Below are positions 52,600 through 64,000 of a stretch of 64,000 nucleotides of DNA, piece by piece. Positions within the stretch are counted from its first letter, which is position 1. The number at the start of each line of letters is the position of its first letter. The stretch comes from Megalonaias nervosa (taxonomy: Eukaryota > Mollusca > Bivalvia > Unionida > Unionidae): positions 1 through 64,000 of the forward strand of contig JAECUM010001891.1 of the NCBI GenBank assembly GCA_016617855.1. Direction: 5' to 3'. Under the pieces are notes generated by a model. The model saw only the letters and a program-made list of their open reading frames with translations. It searched no databases and had not been told where the DNA came from. The position numbers and the translations under genes were made by a program.

Positions 52600-53290
52600 G
52601 TTCAGTATGGTCACCCGAGTGGCCATCTTGAAAGTCATCTTATCACTACTTCCCCTGAGCAAAATGTAATGTTCCCATTGGGTTTCACAAGAAGGCTTCT
52701 TATAGTGTTTAATTGGCCCTAAATGAAAATGGTGTTGGTCTGGGGTCCAATATGGCTGCCACAGTGGCTAGTTTGAAAACCTTGTTATCACTACTTCTGG
52801 TCATATCAGGATGGGGTTTTCACTAAAGAATATCTTACAATGTTTTGCTGATCATGAACTAAAATAATGCTGATTTGACATCCAACATGTGGCCATCCTG
52901 AAAATCTTGTTTTAGCTACTCTTAAACGGAAAGTCATTTTCACAAGGGGTTTTCATTAGAAGGGATCTTATGGTGTCAGCTTGGTCATAAAGTAAAATGG
53001 TGCCATCTTGAAAATACTGTTTTATGTCACTCTTCCCAAATGGATGGCTATATCAACATGTTTTTTTTTTTTTTTACCAATAAACGTGATACCTCGCTGG
53101 TCCTAAATAAAAATGGTGCCAGTCATACAGCCACTATGGTTGCACAGCAGCTGTCATAAACATCATCCTATCACTTCTCGCCCTAATCATTATGATATGA
53201 AATTGTCTACTTCATCTTAAATGAAAATGGTGCCACTCTGATATCCAATATTTCCATCACAGAAGCTTGTTATTGCTAATACTATCAGAA
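52600..53290 (+). repeat. Tandem array of the CCATCTTGAAAAT family, second block
   Basis: GCCATCTTGAAAGTCATCTT (about 52622), GCCATCCTGAAAATCTTGTT (about 52892) and GCCATCTTGAAAATACTGTT (about 53004), with GAAAATGGTGCTGA / AAAATGGTGCCA and GGTTTTCACTAAAG phrases between. Five to six degraded units. A T run lies at 53060-53075. Confidence 0.8.
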
Positions 53291-53779
53291 AAGCAGTCAA
53301 CCTCAGCAGTTGAAAGGAAGAAATGGTATTATTTTGAATTCCTATAAATTCTTTTTGCACAGAAAAGTATTAGTCTCTTCAATGGACTCTTGTTTTTAAA
53401 AATTGAATTTTCAGGCACTAACCACTGCTTTTGATGATAAAACCAGCAATACATCAAGGTTTCTTTTACCAAATTTAATCCTGATTTTATTCGTAGTCTA
53501 TTAAATGGAGCCCTTTGGGGATATTTTTTATAATAACAAATTGGATCCACACTTGTCTCCATGTTAAAGTGGGTTCACAGGTTATCCAGTTCAGTAAAAA
53601 AGAAGGTAGAAGTAAATTATAATACAGTGTACTATTGGTATCTTAATGATTCTGTGATTAGTGAGATCTGTGCATATTAATGAGATGATCTTGCATGGCT
53701 GAGTTTAATGCCTCACTAGACATATATTTGATTCAGTTTTTGTTAAACTTGGTAAAGAGTAGTTTGATCATTAAGATCT

Positions 53780-56160
53780 TGAATGAGTTTGATTATGGAC
53801 AAGAAACTACATATTATTTTTACTTTTATGGAACTTTGTTTAAAATCTGACTATTGTAAAATAGGTAAAATTGACATGATATAAAGGTTCAGTTTATTTA
53901 GGTTTATGTTACTACATTAATTTGCATTGTGAAATGGTTAGCAGTAAAGTTATTTGAGCAAGGTGAATAATAACAGGTCCACATGGGCCATATGTTACGT
54001 TTCTTTAGCATTGCTATAATTATTAAAGCTAGCTTCATTATACTCATTCAGTTCATTACATTTCCTTCATTTTCCTGCATTTTTGATGAAATACAATGCA
54101 TTAGCTACAAGTTCAGATACACTCAGACTTTCTTAATTATGTTGGGCACTGGTATATATACAACATACTAAAAGAAATCAACATAGATTATGTTGCATTT
54201 TCTGGCAGTACTTGCATTGAATTATATTACTGTAATTTTTAGCACAAGTGATCTTAAACATTTTATTCTTTGTTCCGGCTTAATGCTGCATTCTGTTGAA
54301 CCCAGTAAAAACAAAATTCACTGCATTGCAAATCTACAGAACAATAAGAAAAAAAATATTAATGATTTCCTTTGGGATGACAGAATACAATAACTGCTGA
54401 GTGGCTATGGTAGTGGAGTGAGGCCTTAAAGTGTTCATAGCACTATTTCTGATTCTTTAACTTCCAGAGGAACCCATTTGGTTTCTCTTGGGTAAAACTG
54501 TGTGGCAGTTTTGAAGTAAAAGTTATTATCTTGATGTAAAAGCCATGCTTTAAGCCTGTTGCAGGTCTGTCTTCACAATAATTATTGGAAAATTCACTCG
54601 TCTAGAAGCCTGGGACAAGTCCCTATTGTTGCCTAGCAAGTAAAATTTTGTTACTTGTCCATATCTTCATAGGGAAGAAAAATTGTCTGTTGAATTTTGT
54701 GTGCAGTTATATATTTTTCTTCTGTTCAAGTAGTCAAAACCTGTATAAGAATTTTAGTCATGAAAACGGGGATTCATTCAATCCTGTTTCTGAGTATGTT
54801 CAGATGGCAATCAAGACAAGCCTTTAACCTCAGTACTTGCAAGTGACTGTATTCTTGCCTTTCTATATGCACTATGTCACTGTTTACCTGCCTCCTGATC
54901 AATATTGTTGAACTAGTTTACTGCTCAGTGACCACTGAATATCCAGTTGGTGACCAGTATTATTTATAGGCACATCAGAGCAATTCATCTTATTCCCAAA
55001 GCCTGTATATCTGCAGCAGCTTTATTGATTGGACCCAGCTTTATATGTATAGCCTAGACTGTAGACTACATAGGTCTGTATATGCCATGTAAGACCTGTT
55101 TTTTTTCTTCTTTATTATAGCTTTGTTTTTTCTTCCAGCTGAATAAACTAGTTTGTCATGCTTTGAGAATTAGATCAATGGAAATTGTTATTTTTGGGGA
55201 TTGTTAATTGGCATTGATCGTGTTGATGGTAACTGGGGGTTCAGTCTTTATTTCCCAGATGCCTATATAGGTAATGATTTCTTACCAATTTATTACATAA
55301 CTAGTCCAGCAGAGTGGGTTAATGTATTACATACTGCGTAGTTGGGCTGATCTGCCTGCAGCTTTGCGAGTTTTTGCTCCACCTTAATTCTACGACTGAG
55401 GCTTTGGATTCGGTGCTTTCAGATCCTCGACATGCTCAGTGCTGTTATGTAATTGTGCTCTGCAGGGATAGAAATGATTTCACTCGTAAATATTCGAATT
55501 GGCGCATACTGGGTTGACTTTGTCTACCAATGCTAACCAGAATGTCACACAAGGATAGATATCATCTCTACGGTAATCTTTTCTGTTTTATATTTTTTGA
55601 CTATATGAATGATATATTTTGACTCTGTGATTGTTTTTTTTTTTTTTTTAGATAATTGCTTGTGATACATGTATATGCTATCATTGATTTAATATGCAGA
55701 GTAGGATTAACATGGCCTTGTTTTTGCGGTCACATAGTTATCCAAGAATCAGAAACCTTTGACACTTTCATGAAAGCTGTTTTGTAACATTTTTCCAAAG
55801 AAGGACAGTATCCATACAGTCATAGATTCTGGGGGTTGATAATGAGATAATGTAATACATTTCAGGATCAGATACATAAATTATTGTGAAAAAAATGTGA
55901 CCCCTTTAATTACCTTTTGAAATTTCTTTTATATTCACATAATATTATGAAGGAAAAATTGCCCTGTTTTGTTTAGACATTTCATTACAAGTTTTGTGTT
56001 GTTGTGATTTCCATGCTGACTTTGTGTGAAATCCATATTCCATGTAGCCTTTATGATATTTTTTGCTTTTGTATAAATAAACCATAAACTAGTTAAATTT
56101 ATTTTAAATTCAGATTTGTGTAAAAAAAACTGGACAAGTATTATGTAATAGTTTTCTCCT
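53780..56160. other. Stretch without recognised gene; CpG-bearing patch at 55340-55570
   Basis: Mostly AT-rich and featureless. The exception is 55340-55570, less AT-rich with several CpGs and an open frame of about 55 codons (containing STTEALDSVLSDPRHAQCC and VLCRDRNDFTRKYSN) that starts without a clear ATG. It matches nothing I know. It could be an exon, an untranslated first exon or old transposon sequence. Confidence 0.25.
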
Positions 56161-56167
56161 GTTCCTC

Positions 56168-56217
<50 letters not shown>
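56168..56217. repeat. (TTA)n microsatellite
   Basis: About 50 bp of TTA repeats. Confidence 0.97.
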
Positions 56218-56219
56218 GA

Positions 56220-59200
56220 TAATTATTATAATTGCTTACAAGATTTTTCAAGAACTATAGGAAGGTATTATTCTTGACCTTAGACTGACCATAAGTCATT
56301 TTTTAGCATTACTCTAAACAATCCATAATCAGATATTGCATTTTTAGTGAAATAATTATTGTCTGATGTACTCGAGAGCTCTTTTGGTGGGATATTATTT
56401 ATGAAAATTAATATCCTTATTCTTCATTTTTAAAAACTATTCTATAAGGCAAAAATGATTGTAATTGTGAGTAAATTTTGGAAAAATGATGGAAATGGAA
56501 GGGAAATAAATTATAGTTCTCTTCAAAAATGTAAGAAAAGTTTCAGAACTTTTTTATCATGAAAGTATAACCATGTGCTGTGGTCCCTTGCTGTAAGGTG
56601 ATTCAGTATAAGACAGTCCTTTTAAAGGGCAGGTATGGTCATTGGTCCAATTACATTATATAATTGATGTTGCAGTTTTTGGTAAATGTAGGAAAGATTT
56701 CCATTGGTTAGCTGCATTTTTTCTGATTAAACTGTATGGGAACTACTTTATACCATCTTCTATAAATAGAGACATGTGCAAAGTAACAAATGTAACACTG
56801 AAAGAAAGGAAGACATTGCATGACTTTAAGAAAAGAAAATGTTAGTTTTTTTCTTCTGAAAATTGACTAAACTGACTTTGGCAGAACCAAATAACAAATT
56901 TTTGTATTTTTTTTTCTTCTGACCATATGTGATATAAATCTGGTTTGAAATGTTGTGTGTGCACTAGATCAAGGTCTTTTGTGTTGCAGATTGTATGCAG
57001 TTGTCTTTGTGTTTGAAATGGCAGAATTCTGAAAAATTTTCTAAAAATTTGCCATGTCAGATAAATTTCATGCATGGAGATACTGACCATATTGACCCAT
57101 CAATATCTGATCCCAGGGTTTGTATAGTTGCCTACAATTTACCTATGTACATGTATTTGACTGGATGTGCCTTCTGAAATTGCCAGTATTTCTCAAGTTG
57201 TGTTATCAAGCATTTCAAATGAACCAGCTAAACTGTATTCACTTGCCAGTTGAACAGCAGGATAAATACAACACCAACATGATTTAAATATCTCCAAAAT
57301 TAAGGATGACCAGAAACCAAAACTATTCAGATCTCTAAAGGAGTCAGCTCTCTTAAGCAGACCCCTATCTCAGAGCTGGGAAACTACAAATCTACTAAGA
57401 AAAACACGGGCTACAACACTTTCACTTCTGAGGGCTCGTTACAAATGGAATTAAAACTACAGACCAGGAGTTGGTAACATATAGCATGCATGCCAACAGT
57501 GATATGCAGACTCGTTGGAAAGGTACAATGTATTAGTTGCAGTTTTATATTTTATGTAGTAAAAATGATAAGTAAATTATAAGCATGAATATGACTTGGC
57601 ATGCAGCACTCTTCCATTGAACAGACCTGGCAAAGCAGTTCTAAAGATTGCTGATGTTTGCTATAAGCAAATCGATATAGGGAAGGGGGTGGGGGTGGCA
57701 AAGACTAGCAATATCACACTTGGACCCTTAGTTCTACAATTTTAAACTCCAACCCTGATAATTACGATGTGGTGGTGGGAGGTAGATACTGACCCTCCTT
57801 CATTGTAACTGTCAGGGTTGATGTCCTACTTTGTATGACTTTTGGACTACCATCTCTGTAACTATTTACCAATAGTCTAATTTATATGGTAGCATGTTAA
57901 TGAAAATGAAAATAGTTTTAAAGAAAAGAAAATTGGTTTACCCATGAATTGGGACGTTGACGAATTGACCCAAAGATTTTGAAACTGTCATTGAAAGCAC
58001 CAGGTCTTGGAGTAATTTATATGTCCAACAGAACAAATACATCCTTTGCTTTGAATATTGTGCTTTTACTCAGAATATAGGTGTCCATTTGGATAAATAA
58101 TTAAGACCATACTGTGGAATGTTTAAATCTTAAATTTGCCTATTTGGTGGAATTACTGGTTTGATGTGATGCAGCATTATGTTGTTGATTGTGAATCCCA
58201 TTCTGTAAATGACTGTTATTTGCTGTGTGATTTGCAGTGGACAGTTTTTATCACAATCATTGCAAAAGGAATAACATTAAATTCCTGAATAATAGTTGTG
58301 CCATGTATAAAGTACCCTAGTATAAGGTGATTTCACTATTAACATTATATTTTAATGACTTCCTGAATGTGTTACAGTGATGACCACTGTATTTTGGTTC
58401 CTGTCCATAGCAAAAAAAAAGACATTTTTTTGTAAAAGTCTGTTTCCTCCTTTAATATACACTGGATGAATTAGTTTTTAATACTGTCTGAGTGATCATT
58501 GGTCTTTATTGCTGGACTTTGAAAAAAAATGCAAAAAACAAATGTAGGCAATTTGTTCTGCCGTATCCCAGCTAGAGTGCCATTCCTGTGTCCATTGACA
58601 GTGGAACACATTCTTGTGGAGTCTGCAAGACAAAAGTATTTTGGCATAGACTACATTAAAAATATTGAGGAGTTAACATTTTAGAAAATCTTGGACTTCT
58701 TGAAGGAATGCAATTAATATAACATTTTGAACAGATGTTTTTGGTTTTCTTTTATGTGTGTGACCTTGATTTTTTATTTTACATAAATATTACAGAATTT
58801 TAATTCTTTACACTTTACATTTTGTATTTTGTCTTGTTGCACTTCAAGTTTTGATTTATTTTGAAGGTTTTTTTTTCTTCCTAATTTTTTGTGCAATTTA
58901 GTATGACAGTTTTTAAACTTTACATTTTGTTTGCACCGTATAACCACTGTTTTGCTGAGGTGCTCTAAAAGCAACAACATACATTGGCCATATTCAAGGA
59001 GGGGCAAATATTTATTTTTCTCTAAAGGACAACCTTGCTTTACTCTGGTTGATACATGGTATGTCCTGTACAAACTCTTGGTGTTATTCTTGATGGAAAA
59101 GGGATATTCATAGCCAGTGTCCTTGTCCTCGTTGAAATACATTTAAATGGATGTGTTACTTATGCCCTTGTTTATCACAAAGTGGATATCTTGGTTGACA

Positions 59201-60540
59201 TGGCCATTTTTTAAATTTGTGCCATATGTGCTTCCGTTGAGATGCTATAGTTAAGCTAGAAAAGTTGTCTCCCTTAGCCTTACTGCCAGGCGTAATATGT
59301 AAGGTAGGATAGTGACCCAGTTATTGATGTTGAAATGGGCTCTTGTGGTTTTGTAATGAATTTTAAGTCAATTTAATAAGAGGTGTTTTTTTTTTTAGAT
59401 ACAACTGTGCATGAAATGTGAGACTTTTCAAGTTCTGTGTTACAACAACCTGTGTTGTCATTGCCGATGAGAGATAGAAGTTTTTGATGTTGTAATACAA
59501 ATTTTGGAGAGTGTTTTTCTAAAGGTCTTGCATGAAATAAATTTATATTCTCACTGAAATATTGTACGCCAAAATTAATCAGCTCTAACAAGTAAGACTA
59601 AACTGCACATTAAATTCATAACTTTTACGGGTGATCTTCGGCACATGAGCAGACTGAAATTTTTATCCAGAATTGAAGAGTAGCCTCCACAAGGAAGTTC
59701 GTTGTGAATGTGACAAAAGGTTTGTTGCAAGATTGTAATTTCAGTTGTTGTGAATTGACTGAGTTTTCAGCAGGGTGATGGGATATAAATGTTCATGTGA
59801 TACTGATCTTTAATTTTTACACCTGTTAATTTGGGGACTACATTCAGTATGTTATATTTTGTGATTGATTGGGTACAGTTTACACTTTGATCAATATCCA
59901 GCCATGGTCATGTAATCCTATAATAAGTCAGAAAGCAATGCATATACATGTAAGACTTATGAGACCTCGACTTCGACATGACTTTTACAGGCTTCTGTTT
60001 TGCAAATGCTGATCAGCTGTAGACCATTATCAATGTAAAAAAAATAAAATAAAACCATGATCCTTTCTCAAATGTAGTAGAAGAATGTTAGTTTTACACA
60101 GTGTTAAAATAAATATAAAACTTACAACAAATTAACATTTCACTTCGGTGCAAAACTAGAATTATATGGATATTGAAAATAATGATGAAAACTAACATTA
60201 AGTGGTATGTACTGGCAAGTTGATAATTTATTTGGGAGTTTTGAGATAAAAATTCCAGATAATTGATGTGCAAATCCATGTTTTAAATTTTTATGAGGAT
60301 AAGTTAGAAGACTGAGAAAAATCAATTTTATGTCACATGGATAATTAACCACTGCATTGAAATTGAACATCGGATTTAGCTAATTGGCTAGTAACTCATA
60401 AATCCTTTACACAGTTGTTTTATTTTACACAGTAGTTTTATTTTAAAAGTTAATGAAATTAGCATTTTCATGAAAATAAAAAATGTAAGATGTCAGCTTA
60501 TCTTTCTGTTCTTGTAACTGTTAAATACCCTCAATATTCA
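56220..60540. other. AT-rich stretch without recognised feature
   Basis: Short frames only. The 122-codon minus-strand frame at 58774-59142 is Lys-rich, has no domain, and is best explained by AT-rich composition. Confidence 0.5.
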
Positions 60541-60548
60541 GTTAGAAG

Positions 60549-60655
60549 TTGAGTCCAACAGCAAACTGCACAAACCCAGATCTGCCATCCCATAATGTGC
60601 CCTCAGATCAGGGTCCTTGTAGTTTGTTAACCAGTAAAACAAACAACAGCAGTTT
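60549..60655. mobile_element. Palindromic MITE-like element, copy 5 (half)
   Basis: Contains one hairpin block, GTCCAACAGCAAACTGCACA, ACCCAGATCTGCCATCCCAT, AATGTG and TCAGATCAGGGTCC, plus GTTTGTTAACCAGTAAAACA of the central spacer. The second half is missing. Confidence 0.7.
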
Positions 60656-61316
60656 CATTTTCTTTAAAAGCATTTTAGGATGTTTTGTTCAAGAAATAAT
60701 CCTGAATTGTACATTTAAGCCATGTAAATTTAATCGTCCTGTTTCAGTAGTTAGGGTAATAATTAGTCCATGACATTAAAGGTACATGTATATCAATTGA
60801 TCCCTTGAAAACAAATGTAGAATGCCCTTTTTTATATCTATTAATTTAAAACCAGAGTAACCAGAGTTTCAGTTTTGAACGTTTTCCACAGTGATTGAAA
60901 CAAGAACAAGAAAAATTGGATTAAAACCATTAAAGTTCTAAAAAAAAGCTGAGTTTTTATATATTTGTTGTGTAAATTGTATTTGCCCTATTTGGGTGGG
61001 CACGTTTTAGTCTGGTCACCTTAGTATGCATTAATTCACACCTACTTGGTTTTCTAATTTTGTAAGAGGTCAATTGAAATCTCTGTATTGTAATAACTAA
61101 TTGACAGATGTCACCCTCAGCCTTGGGATACAGTTCCTACCATGCATAATGGTACTCCATTATCAAACATTGCTTTTGATGTACTACCATGTCCATTCAA
61201 AACTGAAATTTGTGTTGGATGTTTAAATCTTAAAACAAATTAAACAGTTGAAATAATTGCACAACATTACCAAAATTTATTGTATAAAAATTTAAACTTC
61301 TACCCAGTATACATGT

Positions 61317-61532
61317 ACAGTACTTGCATACAAGTTGAATCCAACTGCAAACTGCATAGATCCAAATCTGCTGTAATATAATGCACTAGCAGACCTGGGT
61401 CAATGCAGTCTATCATGAGTAAATCAGTAGAACAACTTACACCCTGATCTATTAGCATGTTATGCACTGACAGACCAGGGTCTATGTTGTTTGCAGTTGG
61501 ATCTGACAAATACAAATACATATGGTGGATTC
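61317..61532. mobile_element. Palindromic MITE-like element, copy 6
   Basis: Both hairpin blocks are present: AACTGCATAGATCCAAATCT..ATAATGCACTAGCAGACCTGG and TACACCCTGATCTATTAGCA..TTATGCACTGACAGACCAGG..GTCTATG. CCAACTGCAAAC on the left pairs with GTTTGCAGTTGG on the right. Outer ends TACTTGCATACAAG and ACAAATACAAATACATATGG. Confidence 0.78.
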
Positions 61533-61700
61533 AGATAGATTTGTCATCGTAATCAGGGTATCATGAAATTGATTTTGTTTTCATTTCCATTTTTAATCAG
61601 TGGTATAAATTTGAGTTTTATTTTGGTATTCCTTTTAAAGTAAATTACCATTCTTTGTGATTCTTTGTAATTAACGATTTGGATTGTTTGATTTTTTAAG

Positions 61701-61835
61701 GTACAGCAAGAATTACAGATAGGTCAAATTGATAATGACTTAGATGAATTAAAGTATCTGAGTAAGAACGAAGACAAATTTCATCAAGAAAATCGATGTC
61801 GTAAATCACAAAGTTTTCTTGAACATGGCATTTAA
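61701..61835 (+). CDS. Possible (terminal) exon of unknown gene (candidate)
   Basis: After a pyrimidine-rich stretch and AG (GATTTTTTAAG, ending 61700) an open frame runs 44 codons to a TAA. It starts VQQELQIGQIDNDLDELKYL and ends CRKSQSFLEHGI. It is acidic and helical in character with mixed codon use, unlike the surrounding intron. Alternatively the acceptor may be TACAG at 61706, same phase, losing two residues. A good internal donor (CTGA|GTAAGA at about 61760) could make it an internal exon instead. Entry phase is 0, the exit phase of the candidate at 41527-41666. I recognise no family. Confidence 0.3.
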   Translation, partial: VQQELQIGQIDNDLDELKYLSKNEDKFHQENRCRKSQSFLEHGI

Positions 61836-62220
61836 TTATATAAGGAAACAATTATGATGAAACCTCACTGTAAAGGCCATGCAAGGGGAAAAGTTGGACT
61901 TGTATGGACAGTTGTTCTTTATATGCAAGTTGAAAATTGTGGTGAAATTAGGAAAAAGGATGTGCCATATTTAATATAATACATTCACATCGCCTTAGAA
62001 AAGCACACTTCTCGTTTGGTCAAATACATAGATATATACATTATGGGCCAGTATGTCTTAATCTTACGGTGCCATTTTGGAATGAAGTTGCTACAAAATG
62101 TCAACTGAAACAACACTGGAGGTGGGATAATGATATTGCTTCCATGCATGTCTGATAGCGCCTCACACTTTAACTTGAGGCTTAAATCAGTCTAAAATAA
62201 AGAACATGGATCTTACAGTG

Positions 62221-62371
62221 TTAATTCATTTTGACCATCTTGGGAGAAAGAATACCAGTTTTTTATTCATTTTGACCATCTTGGGAGAAAGAATGTCTGT
62301 GTGTAATTCTTTTTGACCATCATGGGAGAAAGAATGCCTGTGTTTAATTCAGTTTGGCCATCTTGGGAGAA
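62221..62371 (+). repeat. Tandem repeat, about 41-bp units, 3.5 copies
   Basis: TTTTGACCATCTTGGGAGAA..AGAATGCCTGTGTTTAATTC and variants. Confidence 0.95.
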
Positions 62372-62430
62372 AATGCACCCCAATAAAGTAGTGCTCACAA
62401 CATGGCCTAATGGAGTTAACTCCCTTCTAG

Positions 62431-62434
<4 letters not shown>

Positions 62435-62493
<59 letters not shown>
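62435..62493. repeat. (TA)n microsatellite
   Basis: Pure TA repeat of about 58 bp. Confidence 0.98.
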
Positions 62494-62495
<2 letters not shown>

Positions 62496-62759
62496 GGATA
62501 TAGTTTTCACATGTTTAGAGTTCGCATATTGTGATAAACTTTACCTTAAGAAAGTTACCCAGATAATCTTTAAACAAACAGCATGGAAGTTTAAATCAAA
62601 TATGTTAGAGATTATAAGACATCATATACCCTTTCCCATGATTGATTTTTGAAAAGTTGATGTTGCAAATATTATGAACATTTTTTGCTTATTTTCTTGG
62701 ATATCAGTTTTGGGGTTTTGTGAAAAATGCAACTTTTATGCTCTGTCTTAAGATGGGCA

Positions 62760-63090
62760 TGTAATGTTATGGCATTGGCTGTCAATCCATCCATTTATTA
62801 ACATTCTCTTAACTGGACTATAACTTTGTAATGGTCAGAGAGATTTTCATGAAACTTTGATTAAATATATATTTTAATTGGAAAGCATGTCACATGCCAT
62901 AGCCATGCCTCCTGCCTCAATGTAAATGGCATGGCTAGGAAAAATGCAATTCTTTGACATGAATTCTTGTTCAGGTATATTTTTTGAACCACTATTTGAA
63001 AGAAACTTTGGCCAAGTATATATCTTGACCAGAGGGTGTGTCACATACAATAGCCATGCCCCCATCACAATTGCAAGGTCATGTCAGGGT
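62760..63090 (+). repeat. Two-unit diverged array
   Basis: ACTATAACTTTGTAATGGTC..GAAACTTTGATTAA..TGTCACATGCCATAGCCATG is repeated as ACCACTATTTGAAAG..AAACTTTGGCCAAG..TGTCACATACAATAGCCATG, ending AAGGTCATGTCAGGG. Same general type as 32040-32480. Confidence 0.65.
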
Positions 63091-64000
63091 AGAATATAAG
63101 TCACAGAGCTGCCAATCCTTACGATTTTTATCATAAGTCCTAAGAATTGACCCATAAAATGCATACTTATGGAGTAAAAGGAAAAACTACAGACATGATT
63201 GTTATGGTAAAATTTGGATAATTGACTTAACCATGTTTGATTTGGATCCAGTTTCATATTCGCTTTTGTGGAATTAGTGAACCAGACTAACTTTATAGTA
63301 GTACCTCAGACACTTTAGACTGCACATATTTTTCATGCGGTGTCTGCATGATCAGAGAAACTGTTGATTATAGATTTTTTATAAATGGCATCCAGCTACC
63401 AATACATGTTAAGGGCAGATGGTAAAAATAAAAGTCTCGCAAAAAGTTTTAGTAATCAGTTCAGAAGAATAAAAAGGAATATTCAGATTGTTCTGAATAA
63501 AAGCAGGAAGGGACACAGTTACATTTATCGGACATCACATGTCAATTTGAGTATGTCATGTAGCAGGAGATGCGATTGCCATCATCATGTTAATTGAAGA
63601 AAAAAATTCCAAGGATTACATCAAGTTGAGAGACAGCAACAAGCCATTGAGCTGCATAGGGTTTGGAACTTAAATTTGTGCAATTGTACTAGAGGTAAAT
63701 AAGGTCTATGTCTCCTTTACAAACTTTTCAGATGAACATAATGTTTACCATTGATACATCAGTTTGGAATTCAAATTTTTTAAATATGCATTTTCCAACT
63801 TGACATTAGCAATACATGATATTTTGTTACACTTACTGAACATTGGTCAAACTTATGGAAAAAATCAGCTGCCTTACTGAAATGATCTTGTAGCTGGTCT
63901 GAAATCAGTGACCTCTATCGATGTTAGGGTATAACCTTTAAACCAATGAAAATGTTTCACTGAACTTTAGCCTGTTATATATCTTGACCTTTTATTGTCT
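63091..64000. other. Stretch without recognised feature
   Basis: The 70-codon frame at 63385-63597 is basic (MASSYQYMLRADGKNKSLAK at its start) but ends in low-complexity residues, and I recognise no domain. Nothing else noted. Confidence 0.4.

Larger units (their letters stand above)
32995..64000 (+). other. Downstream intron (partial) of the Smad2/3 gene
   Basis: No linker PY motif (TPPPGY) and no MH2 landmark (WCSISYYELN, GFTDPSN, RFCLGLLSN, GWGAEY, C-terminal SSVS) was found on the + strand after 32994. The interval is therefore best read as one very large intron or as intron plus intergenic DNA. It holds the palindromic elements, SINEs, tandem arrays and microsatellites listed separately, and two unrecognised possible exons. 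Large parts (33000-35739, 36000-37920, 38031-39690, 53780-56160, 56220-60540, 63090-64000) show nothing beyond AT-rich DNA and short non-coding frames. Confidence 0.55.

Noticed and set aside
58774..59142. 122-codon minus-strand gene
   Set aside because: Lys-rich low-complexity translation of AT-rich DNA; no motif.

Overview
This is an AT-rich, gene-poor animal (metazoan) genomic window. The only securely recognised protein-coding sequence is two exons of a receptor-regulated Smad of the Smad2/3 (TGF-beta/activin) type, both on the + strand with consensus splice sites. The exon at 28084-28277 carries the second half of the MH1 DNA-binding domain. The exon at 32863-32994 carries the end of MH1 and the first part of the linker. 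The first MH1 exon, the rest of the linker and the MH2 domain were not found, so most of the window reads as parts of three introns: at least 28 kb upstream, 4.6 kb between the exons, and at least 31 kb downstream. The repeat content (several tRNA-derived SINE families, a DIRS relic, hAT traces, palindromic MITE-like elements and diverged satellite-like arrays) together with the Smad sequence suggests an invertebrate, most likely a mollusc. That placement is inference.

Layout. 1-12.5 kb: intronic DNA with a LINE reverse-transcriptase fragment and a SINE tail near 1 kb, an unexplained coding-like patch at 7.1-7.6 kb, and a compositionally distinct segment at 8.6-12.5 kb. 12.9-16 kb: a SINE and a decayed DIRS-like (tyrosine recombinase) retrotransposon. 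16.7-25.4 kb: a palindromic element, a LINE 3' relic, a 42-bp minisatellite, SINEs and a large inverted repeat. 28.1-33 kb: the two Smad exons; between them lie a local duplication of the exon's 3' splice region, a hAT deletion derivative with an 8-bp target duplication, a SINE, a palindromic element and a short tandem array. 35.7-48.5 kb: palindromic elements, SINEs and long diverged arrays with about 140-bp periodicity. 48.9-53.8 kb: microsatellites, two hairpins (one about 130 bp), a BED-finger relic and more arrays. 53.8-64 kb: mostly featureless intronic DNA, then two palindromic copies, a possible exon near 61.7 kb and an AT microsatellite.

Two further short open segments flanked by plausible splice sites (41527-41666 and 61701-61835, + strand) have phases compatible with each other and with the end of the Smad linker exon, but match no family I recognise. 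They could belong to a nested or neighbouring gene, to an alternative Smad transcript lacking MH2, or be chance. There are no rRNA genes, CRISPR arrays or bacterial-style operons; tRNA-like sequences are SINE heads.
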